Assembly: GCA_945865295.1 (NCBI GenBank)
Contig: CAMBDE010000004.1
Span: forward strand, 1-59,489
Length of the DNA stretch: 59,489 bases
Origin: Chitinophaga pinensis
GTDB lineage: Bacteria; Bacteroidota; Bacteroidia; Chitinophagales; Chitinophagaceae
Reading direction: 5' to 3'
In this document: piece after piece, positions 50,211 through 59,384 of the stretch
How positions within the stretch are numbered: the first letter of the stretch is position 1
Layout of the letters: each line of letters begins with the position of its first letter
Translations under genes and position numbers: made by a program
Notes under the pieces: generated by a model
What the model was told of the DNA's origin: nothing
The model's database searches: none
What the model saw: only the letters and a program-made list of their open reading frames with translations

Positions 50211-51127
50211 AATAACTGAATTTTTTTGGTTTTAGTTTCAAACTCTTGCTCGTGCAGCTTAGCAATGTGTTGTTTTACTGTACCTAGATTTTTACCTAAT
50301 AAATTCTTAACTTTTTGATTAGATAAACTCATATCAAACGGCCTTCTAGCCAGACTTGAATTATCATTTATATTACATTTCTTGATATATGATTTATCTA
50401 AGCTGAACTCTTCTGCTATTAACATTCCAAAATCATATTTAGAGATTCTGTCATCACTTACAATATTAAAAATACCTTTTTCTTTTTTTTTCAATAATTC
50501 ATGTACTATTTCTATCAAATTTTCTGCTAAAATTGGGGTATAATAAACATCATGAAACAAACTTATCAACTGTTTTTTTCTTAAAGATTCAATTATATAA
50601 TCACTAAACGATTTTCTATATGATGTACCCCATGCATAAAAATTTGTGCGTATAATTAAAGCTTTTGGGTTAATTTCTCCAACAATTCTTTCCGCAAAGG
50701 CCTTTGTTTTTCCATAAATATTAATTGCTTGAGTAGGCTCTTCTTCTTTTATCATAGAAGCATTTCCTTCGAAAAGGTGGTCTGTAGAAATATGAACCAA
50801 AGAGATTCCTAGCTGTTTCGTGACTTTTGCAACCATTCTGGATAGCTCGACATTTATACGAAAGGCCAATTCTGGATTTGTTTCGCATCTCTCAACATTT
50901 GTTAATCCTGCGGTATGAATAAGAATTGAAGGCCGTATTTTCTGAAGTTGCTCTACTAAACTATTTTCAGACGTAAAATCTAAAAATAGCAAGTTTGCTC
51001 CTGATGGATTAATTGCCCTTTCATTTAAACCAAGATAAATCTCGTAGTCATTATGCTTCGAATAAAACCAATTGACGGCTAATAGGCCAGATCCTCCAGT
51101 AAGTAAAATTGAAGGCTTAAGAATCAT
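50207..51127 (-). CDS. SDR sugar-nucleotide reductase (RmlD-like)
   Basis: LLTGGSGLLAVNWFY; HTAGLTNVERCE; HISTDHLFEG; YGKTKAFAE. Confidence 0.88.
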   Translation of the reverse strand: MILKPSILLTGGSGLLAVNWFYSKHNDYEIYLGLNERAINPSGANLLFLDFTSENSLVEQLQKIRPSILIHTAGLTNVERCETNPELAFRINVELSRMVAKVTKQLGISLVHISTDHLFEGNASMIKEEEPTQAINIYGKTKAFAERIVGEINPKALIIRTNFYAWGTSYRKSFSDYIIESLRKKQLISLFHDVYYTPILAENLIEIVHELLKKKEKGIFNIVSDDRISKYDFGMLIAEEFSLDKSYIKKCNINDNSSLARRPFDMSLSNQKVKNLLGKNLGTVKQHIAKLHEQEFETKTKKIQLL

Positions 51128-52125
51128 TATATTTGGCCTATCTTAAATTTATTATTTTTTATCCAAATTTTTAGCTCCTCTACTGTCATCCAATCAGAAT
51201 TATTATCAGAAGAATAAGTAAAATCATTTGGCACAGATTTGCCATCTTTTATTCGCAAAGGATCAGAGGACCAATTATGTATAGCAGGTAGAATTTTATA
51301 ATGACTGTCATATTCAAAAGTGTGAGGAGCGTCCTCAATTCCAATCATTTGCTCATGTATTTTTTCCCCGGGACGAATTCCAATTATTTTTTGTTTTGCA
51401 TCGGAATCTACGGCTTTGGCAATATCTCCAATTGTCATAGATGGAATTTTTTTTACGTAAATTTCACCTCCAAGCATATCTTCAAATGCTTTCCATACAA
51501 GCTTAACACCCTCTTCTAAAGTAATCATGAAACGAGTCATTCGTGGATCTGTAATGGGTAATTCACCTGTGCCCGCTAACTTACTAAAAAAGGGAATGAC
51601 GGAACCCCTAGAACCCATAACATTTCCATATCTAACAACGGAAAAGGTAGTTTGCATCTCATTAACATTTGAATTTGCTGCGACAAATAATTTATCTGAT
51701 GCTAACTTTGTTGCGCCATATAAATTTATTGGATTACTTGCTTTATCAGTTGATAATGCGACAACTTTTTTAATGCCACTTTCAATACAAGCATCAACTA
51801 AATTCATAGCTCCATTTATATTAGTTTTTATACACTCAAATGGGTTATATTCTGCGGTTGGAACAATTTTAGTTGCAGCTGCATGAACAACAAAATCAAT
51901 CCCATCTAAACAACGAGATAATCTATCCTTATCTCTAACATCACCTATAACAAATTTAACCCTTGGGTCATTAACAAATTTTTGAGCCATTTCCCATTGT
52001 TTCATTTCATCTCTAGAATAAATGACAATTCTTTGGGGATTATATTTTTCTAAGGTCATCGGAACAAAAGTATTACCAAATGATCCTGTTCCACCCGTAA
52101 TTAAAATGTTCGAATTTTTAAGCAT
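51127..52125 (-). CDS. pseB: UDP-N-acetylglucosamine 4,6-dehydratase (inverting)
   Basis: NILITGGTGSFGNTFVPMTL; YSRDEMKQWEMAQ; HAAATKIVPTAEYNPFECIKTNINGA. Confidence 0.95.
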   Translation of the reverse strand: MLKNSNILITGGTGSFGNTFVPMTLEKYNPQRIVIYSRDEMKQWEMAQKFVNDPRVKFVIGDVRDKDRLSRCLDGIDFVVHAAATKIVPTAEYNPFECIKTNINGAMNLVDACIESGIKKVVALSTDKASNPINLYGATKLASDKLFVAANSNVNEMQTTFSVVRYGNVMGSRGSVIPFFSKLAGTGELPITDPRMTRFMITLEEGVKLVWKAFEDMLGGEIYVKKIPSMTIGDIAKAVDSDAKQKIIGIRPGEKIHEQMIGIEDAPHTFEYDSHYKILPAIHNWSSDPLRIKDGKSVPNDFTYSSDNNSDWMTVEELKIWIKNNKFKIGQI

Positions 52126-52156
52126 AAATTATTCTATTTATAGGTAAATGATTGTT

Positions 52157-52783
52157 TTATAATTTAAAAGATGAAATATTCATATTTTGAAAATCTTCCC
52201 TGTCCCATTCAAAAATTTCCATGGATTCATCCAAAATCAAATGCAGAAATATTTGATGAATACATTCAACCATTCCATAAGTTTTCATAGGGACATAAAT
52301 TGAATAATCAGCAAGTGATATTGATTTATTGTCTTTTTTTAGACCAGACAATGCTAAAGATCTTATCTGATTTTCTTTACAATAATTTAATACGCTAACA
52401 ATATTAGGACTATTACCACTTGAACTAATAGTAATCACAAGGTCATCATTTGTAACTCCTTCGATTTTTAAGAATTCTAACATGGCGTTCTCGTAAGAGT
52501 AATCATTGGACAAGGCAGTTAATAAAGCACTGTCGCTTAGTGATCTAGATAAAATTTTGCCATTTTTAGAGAAATCTAATGCCATATGGTTTGCAAAAGC
52601 AGCACTTGCACCATTACCAAAAAAATAGATTTTACTTTTAGTTTCCCTAAGCTTTATAAGTGCATGTTTAATTGTTTCAAAAAACAATTCAGGTTCAGAT
52701 ACTTGCTGATTTGCATAGTATAAAGATTCTTCCAATCCCTGACTAATTGATTTAAAATAGTTAGAATAATATTTATTTACCAT
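52157..52783 (-). CDS. gmhA: SIS-domain sedoheptulose-7-phosphate isomerase-like (start MVNKYY)
   Basis: IYFFGNGASAAFANHMALDFSKNGK; ITISSSGNSPNIVSVL. Confidence 0.85.
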   Translation of the reverse strand: MVNKYYSNYFKSISQGLEESLYYANQQVSEPELFFETIKHALIKLRETKSKIYFFGNGASAAFANHMALDFSKNGKILSRSLSDSALLTALSNDYSYENAMLEFLKIEGVTNDDLVITISSSGNSPNIVSVLNYCKENQIRSLALSGLKKDNKSISLADYSIYVPMKTYGMVECIHQIFLHLILDESMEIFEWDREDFQNMNISSFKL

Positions 52784-52931
52784 ATGATTTTCCTTTGTTA
52801 ATTTGAGAAATAATGCGCACAAAACTGCGCACACTTTAGCTATATTCCAACTTTTTCTGGTTACATATAATTAAGTATATAAAAAATGATTATTACGTTA
52901 TTAATGATTTACGATTAACTGTAAATAAACA

Positions 52932-52954
52932 ATATTAGTGTGGACCACACTAAT
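52932..52954. repeat. 23-bp direct repeat copy 2 with palindromic core
   Basis: ATATTAGTGTGGACCACACTAAT, identical to 1549-1571 and in the same orientation. Confidence 0.9.
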
Positions 52955-52962
52955 CCAAATTC

Positions 52963-53499
52963 TTATCCCAACAACTTCATAAACACTCCCACATCCTTCA
53001 ACATTTTCTCAGTAAACTCCAGGGGTTGGTATAAGGCAACTCGTATTTTTTTATCAATTAAGGTTTCTGCCTTTTCAATTAACTGATATAAATAACCCTT
53101 ATCAACATCGCCAACTATTACCAAATCCACAAAGGGATTGTTTTTTCCTAATGCTAAATCTCCAGTTAGGTATACCTCATCTACATTTCCCAACTTATCC
53201 AACACATTTTCAATAATCTGATCCAAGCCAACATATTGCATAATCACCCCTCGCAAGGATTTAAACATGGGGTGTTTTGTATTTACTGCGTAATGTTTTG
53301 TTTTTGTGCTTTCATCATCGGTTTGCTCTTGTATGAGTTGCATGTCCGATAACTTATTTAATTCCAATCGCACTGTATTACTACTAACACCTAAGTCACG
53401 TTCCAAACCGCGCAAATACACGGTACTAGCGGGGTTGAGTAGTAATTTAGTGAGTAACTGCACTCTTATTTTACCAGTAAAAATTTTATCTAAGATCAT
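52963..53499 (-). CDS. winged-HTH regulator with degenerate nucleotidyltransferase-like domain
   Basis: YLRGLERDLGVSSNTVRLELNKLSDMQLI; EVYLTGDLALGKNNPFVDLVIVGD resembles MNT-type GS...D.D. Confidence 0.8.
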   Translation of the reverse strand: MILDKIFTGKIRVQLLTKLLLNPASTVYLRGLERDLGVSSNTVRLELNKLSDMQLIQEQTDDESTKTKHYAVNTKHPMFKSLRGVIMQYVGLDQIIENVLDKLGNVDEVYLTGDLALGKNNPFVDLVIVGDVDKGYLYQLIEKAETLIDKKIRVALYQPLEFTEKMLKDVGVFMKLLG

Positions 53500-53531
53500 T
53501 GGGGTAGATGAGATGTTCGGGAAAGTGTATT

Positions 53532-53544
53532 ACGGCTTCGCCGT
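53532..53544. promoter_or_regulatory. hairpin ACGGC-TTC-GCCGT in the 5' leader of the wHTH gene
   Basis: perfect 5-bp arms, about 33 nt upstream of the start codon. Confidence 0.4.
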
Positions 53545-53570
53545 TCTGAGTCACATTTTAATCATGCAAA

Positions 53571-53624
53571 CTCAATATTGTTAAACAAATATAGCGCAAT
53601 ATTGAGTAGTATTATTAATAATTA
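53571..53624. promoter_or_regulatory. operator-like array CTCAATATTG / CAATATTGAG / ATTATTGAG
   Basis: 10-bp perfect inverted arms at 53571-53580 and 53597-53606, plus a third half-site near 53617. Confidence 0.5.
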
Positions 53625-53644
53625 TTGAGTAAAATTAAGAACAA

Positions 53645-55612
53645 TTAATTTGCCTTAGAAATCTCTACCCCCCCCCCCGTCATATCCAATATCTTAGTTT
53701 GAAGGTTAGGGTCCAGGCGTTCAAAAATGCTATTGTTGCTGATAAACTCAGGAACCAGTTCCTTCATTTTCCCCACCAGTTCCATTTCATTGGAAATTTT
53801 AGAAGCCGAAGTCACTAATAAACTAAGGTCATTAAAGCTTTCATTAATACTGGCAAGTTCCACCTCCCTTACTTTAGCAATCAATATTTTATCATGGTAA
53901 GTAGCTAGGGTATTTTCAGCATCGTTTAATAATTCCTCATATAATTTTTCACCAGGGCGTAAACCACTGTATGTAATATTAATATCAATATTCGGAATCA
54001 TACCATACAAACGAATCATTTTTTTAGCCAAGTCGGCAATAGCTACCGGCTGCCCCATATCAAAAACAAATATCTCACCGCCATTTCCCATACTACCAGC
54101 TTCTAATACCAATTGACAAGCTTCGGGGATGGTCATAAAGTAGCGCGTGATATTGGGGTGCGTTACCGTTAAGGGTCCACCTTTTTCAATTTGTTCCTTA
54201 AACCTATTAATTACCGATCCATTACTACCAAGTACATTCCCAAAACGGGTTGTAATAAATTTAGTGACAATATTTTTTTCACTCGATAATCCTTGCACAT
54301 AAATTTCAGCCATACGTTTACTTGCACCCATTACATTCGTAGGGTTCACCGCTTTGTCGGTGCTGATCATTACAAACCTTTCAGCTTGGTATTTTACAGC
54401 AAGGTCTGAAACTATTTTAGTGCCTATCACATTATTTCGAACTGCTTCAGTTGGACACAATTCCATCATTGGCACATGCTTATAGGCTGCTGCATGATAC
54501 ACATAGTGTGGCTTAAAACTATCAAACAAGTTACCCATTCTTTTTTCGTTGGTGATATCCGCTAAAAACGAAACGCAGTTAACACGTGTGCCGCGCTCTT
54601 GTAATTCTAATTCAATATTATGTAATGGGGTTTCGGCCTGGTCGCACATAATAATCATTTCAGGTGCATAGGGAACTAATTGTCTAACAATTTCACTTCC
54701 GATAGAACCTGCTGCACCAGTAACTAATACACGCTTGCCTTTTATTTGGGATCGTATTTGATTGTTGTTAATTATAATAGGATCACGCTCTAATAAGTCC
54801 TCAATTTTAATAGTCTGTAATTGATTGCTGTTAAACTTACCCTCCGCCCATTTACTATAAGGAGGTACGCTTAACACTTTAATGTCATGGTCCAAACAAA
54901 AGTCCACCAATTCATTTTTACGTTTGGTCGTGATGGATAAGCTGGCAATAATTAATTCATCAATGGGATGTATCGCAACCAATTTTATAAACTCTTCAAG
55001 ACGTATTACCTGAATACCATTTAAATTTTTCTTTGTTTTCTTTTTATCATCGTCAACAAAGGCAAGAATATTGATATTGGAAGCTCCGTTATTTTCGAGT
55101 ACTCTTTGTGTTGCAACACCTGTATCTGCAGCGCCAAAAATAACGACGCTCTTTTTTTTCATCTTATAGTTTTTGGCATAAGCAAACAAAAACTTAACTA
55201 GTACGCGGTAACTTACTAAAATTAAAAAACTAAAACATGCATATACAATTACAACGGCCGAGCCTAAAGTAAATTCCTGACTATATCGGTAGGAAACATT
55301 ATTTACAATAAATAAAAATGCTGCTGAAGCTACAATTGATACACTAATTCTAAATGCATCCTGTATACCAGTATACCTTACAATACCGGAATAGGTTTTA
55401 ATGGAAGTAAATACCAGGGTATTAATAATAGTAACCAATACAAATGTATTAAAAACGGCTTCCCAACTTAAGCCTACCAATGTCATGTTCTGCTTTATAG
55501 TTATGGCTAAAAAAAGCGAGAATAGGGTACCCCCAATGTCTAATAAGAATATAATCCACCTAGGGACAATATTAAAATTTTTAAACATGATGTTTGTTTT
55601 TGGTTGAATCAT
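53645..55612 (-). CDS. polysaccharide biosynthesis nucleoside-diphosphate sugar epimerase/dehydratase (CapD/WbpM/PglF-like)
   Basis: N-terminal TM segments; VIFGAADTGVATQRVL; GKRVLVTGAAGSIGSEIVRQL; HAAAYKHVPMME. Confidence 0.95.
   Translation of the reverse strand: MIQPKTNIMFKNFNIVPRWIIFLLDIGGTLFSLFLAITIKQNMTLVGLSWEAVFNTFVLVTIINTLVFTSIKTYSGIVRYTGIQDAFRISVSIVASAAFLFIVNNVSYRYSQEFTLGSAVVIVYACFSFLILVSYRVLVKFLFAYAKNYKMKKKSVVIFGAADTGVATQRVLENNGASNINILAFVDDDKKKTKKNLNGIQVIRLEEFIKLVAIHPIDELIIASLSITTKRKNELVDFCLDHDIKVLSVPPYSKWAEGKFNSNQLQTIKIEDLLERDPIIINNNQIRSQIKGKRVLVTGAAGSIGSEIVRQLVPYAPEMIIMCDQAETPLHNIELELQERGTRVNCVSFLADITNEKRMGNLFDSFKPHYVYHAAAYKHVPMMELCPTEAVRNNVIGTKIVSDLAVKYQAERFVMISTDKAVNPTNVMGASKRMAEIYVQGLSSEKNIVTKFITTRFGNVLGSNGSVINRFKEQIEKGGPLTVTHPNITRYFMTIPEACQLVLEAGSMGNGGEIFVFDMGQPVAIADLAKKMIRLYGMIPNIDINITYSGLRPGEKLYEELLNDAENTLATYHDKILIAKVREVELASINESFNDLSLLVTSASKISNEMELVGKMKELVPEFISNNSIFERLDPNLQTKILDMTGGGVEISKAN
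53668..53678. repeat. 11-nt C homopolymer (G11 on coding strand) in the 3' end of the capD-like gene
   Basis: ctcta-CCCCCCCCCCC-gtcat; encodes ...MTGGGVEISKAN*. Confidence 0.9.
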
Positions 55613-55666
55613 ACAACGGGGGGATTGTACTAATTATTTTTAAAGCCTAAAAAATAAGCTAATGAA

Positions 55667-56752
55667 TTACGCGATCAATTTTTTATATAAACTCGAAAAC
55701 ACTAAATATAATACAGTTAAAAAGCCAGCTAAAAATCCACCTAATACCAATGATTTTAATTTGCCTACTTTTTCTTTTTCCAAAGGAAAGATAGGTTTAT
55801 CAATCACTTGTATCAAAGGAGTTTCCTTGCGAAGTGCCATTTTTGACATTTCTAAATTTGTTACTAGGCTAGTAAGCATGGCAGTATTGGCTTGCACATC
55901 TACCTGCCTACGTGCACCTGGGCTTCGCTTTACATTCATAGCCATATTTAAATTAAATACATTATCAGCTGCGCTAGCTACACCTGTGATTGCACTATTT
56001 AGTTCCGCACGAATACTATCGGTCTGCTTTTGTAATATTTCAACATTCAAGCGCGCCTTTTTGCTTTTTATTTCAACATAGTATTCGGAAGTTTCAAAGG
56101 CCAATGTTTCACAAAATGCTTTAGCAAATTTTTCATTGATTGAATTTACTTCGATACTTAAGATGCTAATTTTTTTATCTTTTTGACTTACTACAACATC
56201 TGTTTTTACCAAACCCGTTGAAATATTTTTTAATATTGAATCCTGTTGTAGTGTAAATTTTTCGCGATCTGCATCAACAGGAAAATTAATACCCTTTAAT
56301 GCCGGTTTATCCTCCCAACTCTTTTTCACTTCATTAAATTCCAAATAATAATCAGCCAAACTTAGTGTTTTGCCATTTACTGTAATGGGTGATAACAATG
56401 TTTTTTCAACCAATTTTCGGCTCTTCATTAACTCAATTAAATTAGAACCTGCAAATGCGCCACCCGCACTTGAACCTAAGTCAATACCGAGCGTACTGGC
56501 TAAACCTAAGGCGCCACTCAAACCTCCGCCACCACTTTTTTCTTCCTCCATGGCAAATGTAAGTGTCGCCTTATACGTTGGCTTTTGAAAATAAGCATAA
56601 GTAAATCCAATCAATCCACCAATGATACCAGCAAGTACTATTAACTTCCATTTAGTTAATAAAAACTGATACCACTCTTTTATTTTTAACACCAATTCCT
56701 TCAACGATATTTCGTCGTTATCAATTTGGGGTGTATTATTTTGATCAACCAT
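55667..56752 (-). CDS. chain-length determinant / Wzz-like protein
   Basis: two terminal TM segments; LIGFTYAYFQKPTYKATLTFAMEE; PLIQVIDKPIFPLEKEKVGK. Confidence 0.9.
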   Translation of the reverse strand: MVDQNNTPQIDNDEISLKELVLKIKEWYQFLLTKWKLIVLAGIIGGLIGFTYAYFQKPTYKATLTFAMEEEKSGGGGLSGALGLASTLGIDLGSSAGGAFAGSNLIELMKSRKLVEKTLLSPITVNGKTLSLADYYLEFNEVKKSWEDKPALKGINFPVDADREKFTLQQDSILKNISTGLVKTDVVVSQKDKKISILSIEVNSINEKFAKAFCETLAFETSEYYVEIKSKKARLNVEILQKQTDSIRAELNSAITGVASAADNVFNLNMAMNVKRSPGARRQVDVQANTAMLTSLVTNLEMSKMALRKETPLIQVIDKPIFPLEKEKVGKLKSLVLGGFLAGFLTVLYLVFSSLYKKLIA

Positions 56753-56783
56753 AATTTTTTGTATTAAACTATTGGGGGGATAA

Positions 56784-59216
56784 TTATTTTGCTAGCAATT
56801 GCAATGTTGCAAGTGAAGTGCCTATTTGTGCAAAGATGGTAACATATTGCAATATCGTTGTTATTGCATCTTTCCTTACTGCACCTTCAGGTAATACCAC
56901 TTCCGATCCAGGTTCAATACGCGGATTAAATCTAAAAAATCCAAATGTTTTGGTTCGTTTTGATCTTCCATTGTAATACACTACATAAGCTTTATTGCGC
57001 CTTGCGTTTTCAGTGATACCGCCTGCTGAACTAATACATTCACTCATAGTGATGCCTTCGTGATAGCTAATAGTAACAGGGCGTAAAACAGCGCCTCGGA
57101 TAGTTACTTTATTATCCAATTTAGGTATAACTATTTCATCCTTATCGGCCAATACCAAGTCATAATAACTGCCGGGATTTTTTAAAATTTGTTCAATATC
57201 TAAAGCAATGTTTTGAACATTGGTTGGCGATTCATTACTTAATCCAGCCTTCTTTAAGCTGTCTAATAATACTTGACTGATTGTATCTGCTTTTATACTT
57301 TCTCTTTTGATAAATGCCCCTTTTGAATATGCATCACCAATCAAACCGCCTGCGCGTTTTAATAAATCGCTCACTCTTTCCACCCTACTCACTAAACTAT
57401 ATTTACCTGCATATTGCACTTGACCAGTAATGGATACAATTTGATTTTCTGCAAAGCCTATCTTTTTTGTAATGCTTACCACATCATAAGGTTGTAAGAT
57501 AATATCGCTATTGCCTGGGGAAAAATTTAAATTGGCGTCTAATTCAGTAGTAAGCAAAGTAGCAATTTCAGTGTTGTTTAATTTACCGTCTTGTTGTTTG
57601 TATAACCTTGCAACTTCCACTTTTTTATTGGCAGCAAATGTACTTCCACCTGCAAGGGTGATTAAATCCTTCACTGTCATACTATCTGCATAAGTAAACT
57701 TTCCTGGGTTATGCACTTCCCCAAATATTTTTACATTAAAACTATCACGCAAGTCCAATACCGAACTTACATACAACTCATCTTCTCTTTGTAAATATAT
57801 ATTTTCAGTTTTGTCGCCCGCTAATGCTTTATTTAAATCAATGTTCACCATTTCTTTAACCAAGTTGGGTTTTAATCTAAATAACTGTGCACCTCCTGTG
57901 TAAGCATCTTCCTTTAAACCATCTGCCTTTTTTATTAAATCCGATATGCGCATGCCTTCCACCAATTGATAAGTATCGGGTCTGTATACTGCGCCTGTAA
58001 GCTTTACCCTATTTTGATAACGATTTAATATTTTACTCACCACATATACATCACCTCCTTGGGGAGCATAGCTAGCAAATTCATCTTTCCCCAAATCCTT
58101 TACTAATAATTCACGGCCATTTTTTTGAATCACTTTTACATTGCTGGTATATGCTGCTTCATCAAAGCCACCCGCAAATGCCAAAATGTTTTGAAAATTT
58201 TCCTTGCCGGTTAATTCAAATATGCCTGGACGTTTTACTTGCCCGTTCAATTCAACGCGGTTTTCATAAGCAGGTATGCGAATTACATCATTATCCTTTA
58301 GACCGATATTATCCGTTTGATCCCCGTTAAGTATGAAATGATATAAATCCACTTTACGAATCACTTTGTTGTTGCGCACCAATTCAATATTACGGTAACT
58401 GCCTATTGGGGAAGGACCACCCGCTAATGACAAAGCACTAAACACCGTACTTAAGGAACTTAAGTCATAAGTGCCTGGTTTTTTTGCACCAATAATAGTC
58501 ACATGTATAGTGCGAATATTGGATAAAGTCACTGATAATTTAGATTCACCTGTGCGTAAACTTACATAAGCCGTGCGCGCCATTTGTTGGCGTATTTTGT
58601 CGGTGGCAGCTTCAATGGTTAAGCCTGCTACTCGAATTACACCTACATTTTGAACGGTTACACTTCCTTCATAACTTACTCTTAGTTCAGTTGCAAATTC
58701 CTGTATGCCGTATAAAACCAGTTTTAAAATATCATTCGGGCCTACTTCGTAATTTAAGGGAGTAGCAATATTTGCATTAGAAGTAAGTGATCCAGCATTT
58801 TGAAATAGTTCGGATCCGAAAACTAATGAATTTGCAGCTACTTCGGCTTCCTTAAAACTACTCGCATTGCTTGTTGCGTTTCCTTCGCGATTTGATTGTA
58901 CACTTTCTATTTTTGTTCCAATTGTATTTGTAGCATTATTTGTGGCACTTAACCTAGTGCGTAATTTTTCAAACTCAGCTGCGGGTAAGCCTTTGGCAGA
59001 TGTCTGTGTTTTTATTTGCTCAATGCTTAATTCGGAACTTTGTAAGCGTTCCTTAATTTTACTAATGTCGCCTTCGCTTAACATTTCCACCTTAAATTGG
59101 CTTAAGTCCTTTTGGGTTAAAAAAGCTTGTGCTTTAACGGTTTGTGCCGTCACAGCAAATAATAGAACTAGGGTTAAATTGCGAAAAAAATGCTTGAATG
59201 TTGCTTTTGTTATCAT
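56784..59216 (-). CDS. SLBB-domain polysaccharide export outer-membrane protein (Wza-like)
   Basis: YEVGPNDILKLVLYGIQE; repeated SLBB modules (VTIIGAKKPGTYDLSSLSTVFSALSLAGG; VRLTGAVYRPDTYQL-type). Confidence 0.93.
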   Translation of the reverse strand: MITKATFKHFFRNLTLVLLFAVTAQTVKAQAFLTQKDLSQFKVEMLSEGDISKIKERLQSSELSIEQIKTQTSAKGLPAAEFEKLRTRLSATNNATNTIGTKIESVQSNREGNATSNASSFKEAEVAANSLVFGSELFQNAGSLTSNANIATPLNYEVGPNDILKLVLYGIQEFATELRVSYEGSVTVQNVGVIRVAGLTIEAATDKIRQQMARTAYVSLRTGESKLSVTLSNIRTIHVTIIGAKKPGTYDLSSLSTVFSALSLAGGPSPIGSYRNIELVRNNKVIRKVDLYHFILNGDQTDNIGLKDNDVIRIPAYENRVELNGQVKRPGIFELTGKENFQNILAFAGGFDEAAYTSNVKVIQKNGRELLVKDLGKDEFASYAPQGGDVYVVSKILNRYQNRVKLTGAVYRPDTYQLVEGMRISDLIKKADGLKEDAYTGGAQLFRLKPNLVKEMVNIDLNKALAGDKTENIYLQREDELYVSSVLDLRDSFNVKIFGEVHNPGKFTYADSMTVKDLITLAGGSTFAANKKVEVARLYKQQDGKLNNTEIATLLTTELDANLNFSPGNSDIILQPYDVVSITKKIGFAENQIVSITGQVQYAGKYSLVSRVERVSDLLKRAGGLIGDAYSKGAFIKRESIKADTISQVLLDSLKKAGLSNESPTNVQNIALDIEQILKNPGSYYDLVLADKDEIVIPKLDNKVTIRGAVLRPVTISYHEGITMSECISSAGGITENARRNKAYVVYYNGRSKRTKTFGFFRFNPRIEPGSEVVLPEGAVRKDAITTILQYVTIFAQIGTSLATLQLLAK

Positions 59217-59312
59217 TGTGATCTTGAAAATTTAAACGTTAAAGGGGGAGTTGTTTGATTTTTGTGCAAAGCTTCGCTATTCTTAGTCCCATTATAGATA
59301 CAAAAAGGACTA

Positions 59313-59384
59313 ATAAACAACTGTTTATATGTACAAAAAACAATTTTTAAGTGCCAATAAAACAAATTAAGTGGTACTTAAAAA
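59313..59384. promoter_or_regulatory. palindrome-rich upstream region of the wza-like gene
   Basis: ATAAACA-AC-TGTTTAT (59313-59328); TTTTTAAGTGCC...GGTACTTAAAAA (59344-59384). Confidence 0.45.

Noticed and set aside
52784-52834. N-terminal extension MCAVLCALFLKLTKENH of the SIS protein
   Set aside because: Upstream of the conserved start MVNKYY and contains a TGCGCAC direct repeat; likely untranslated.
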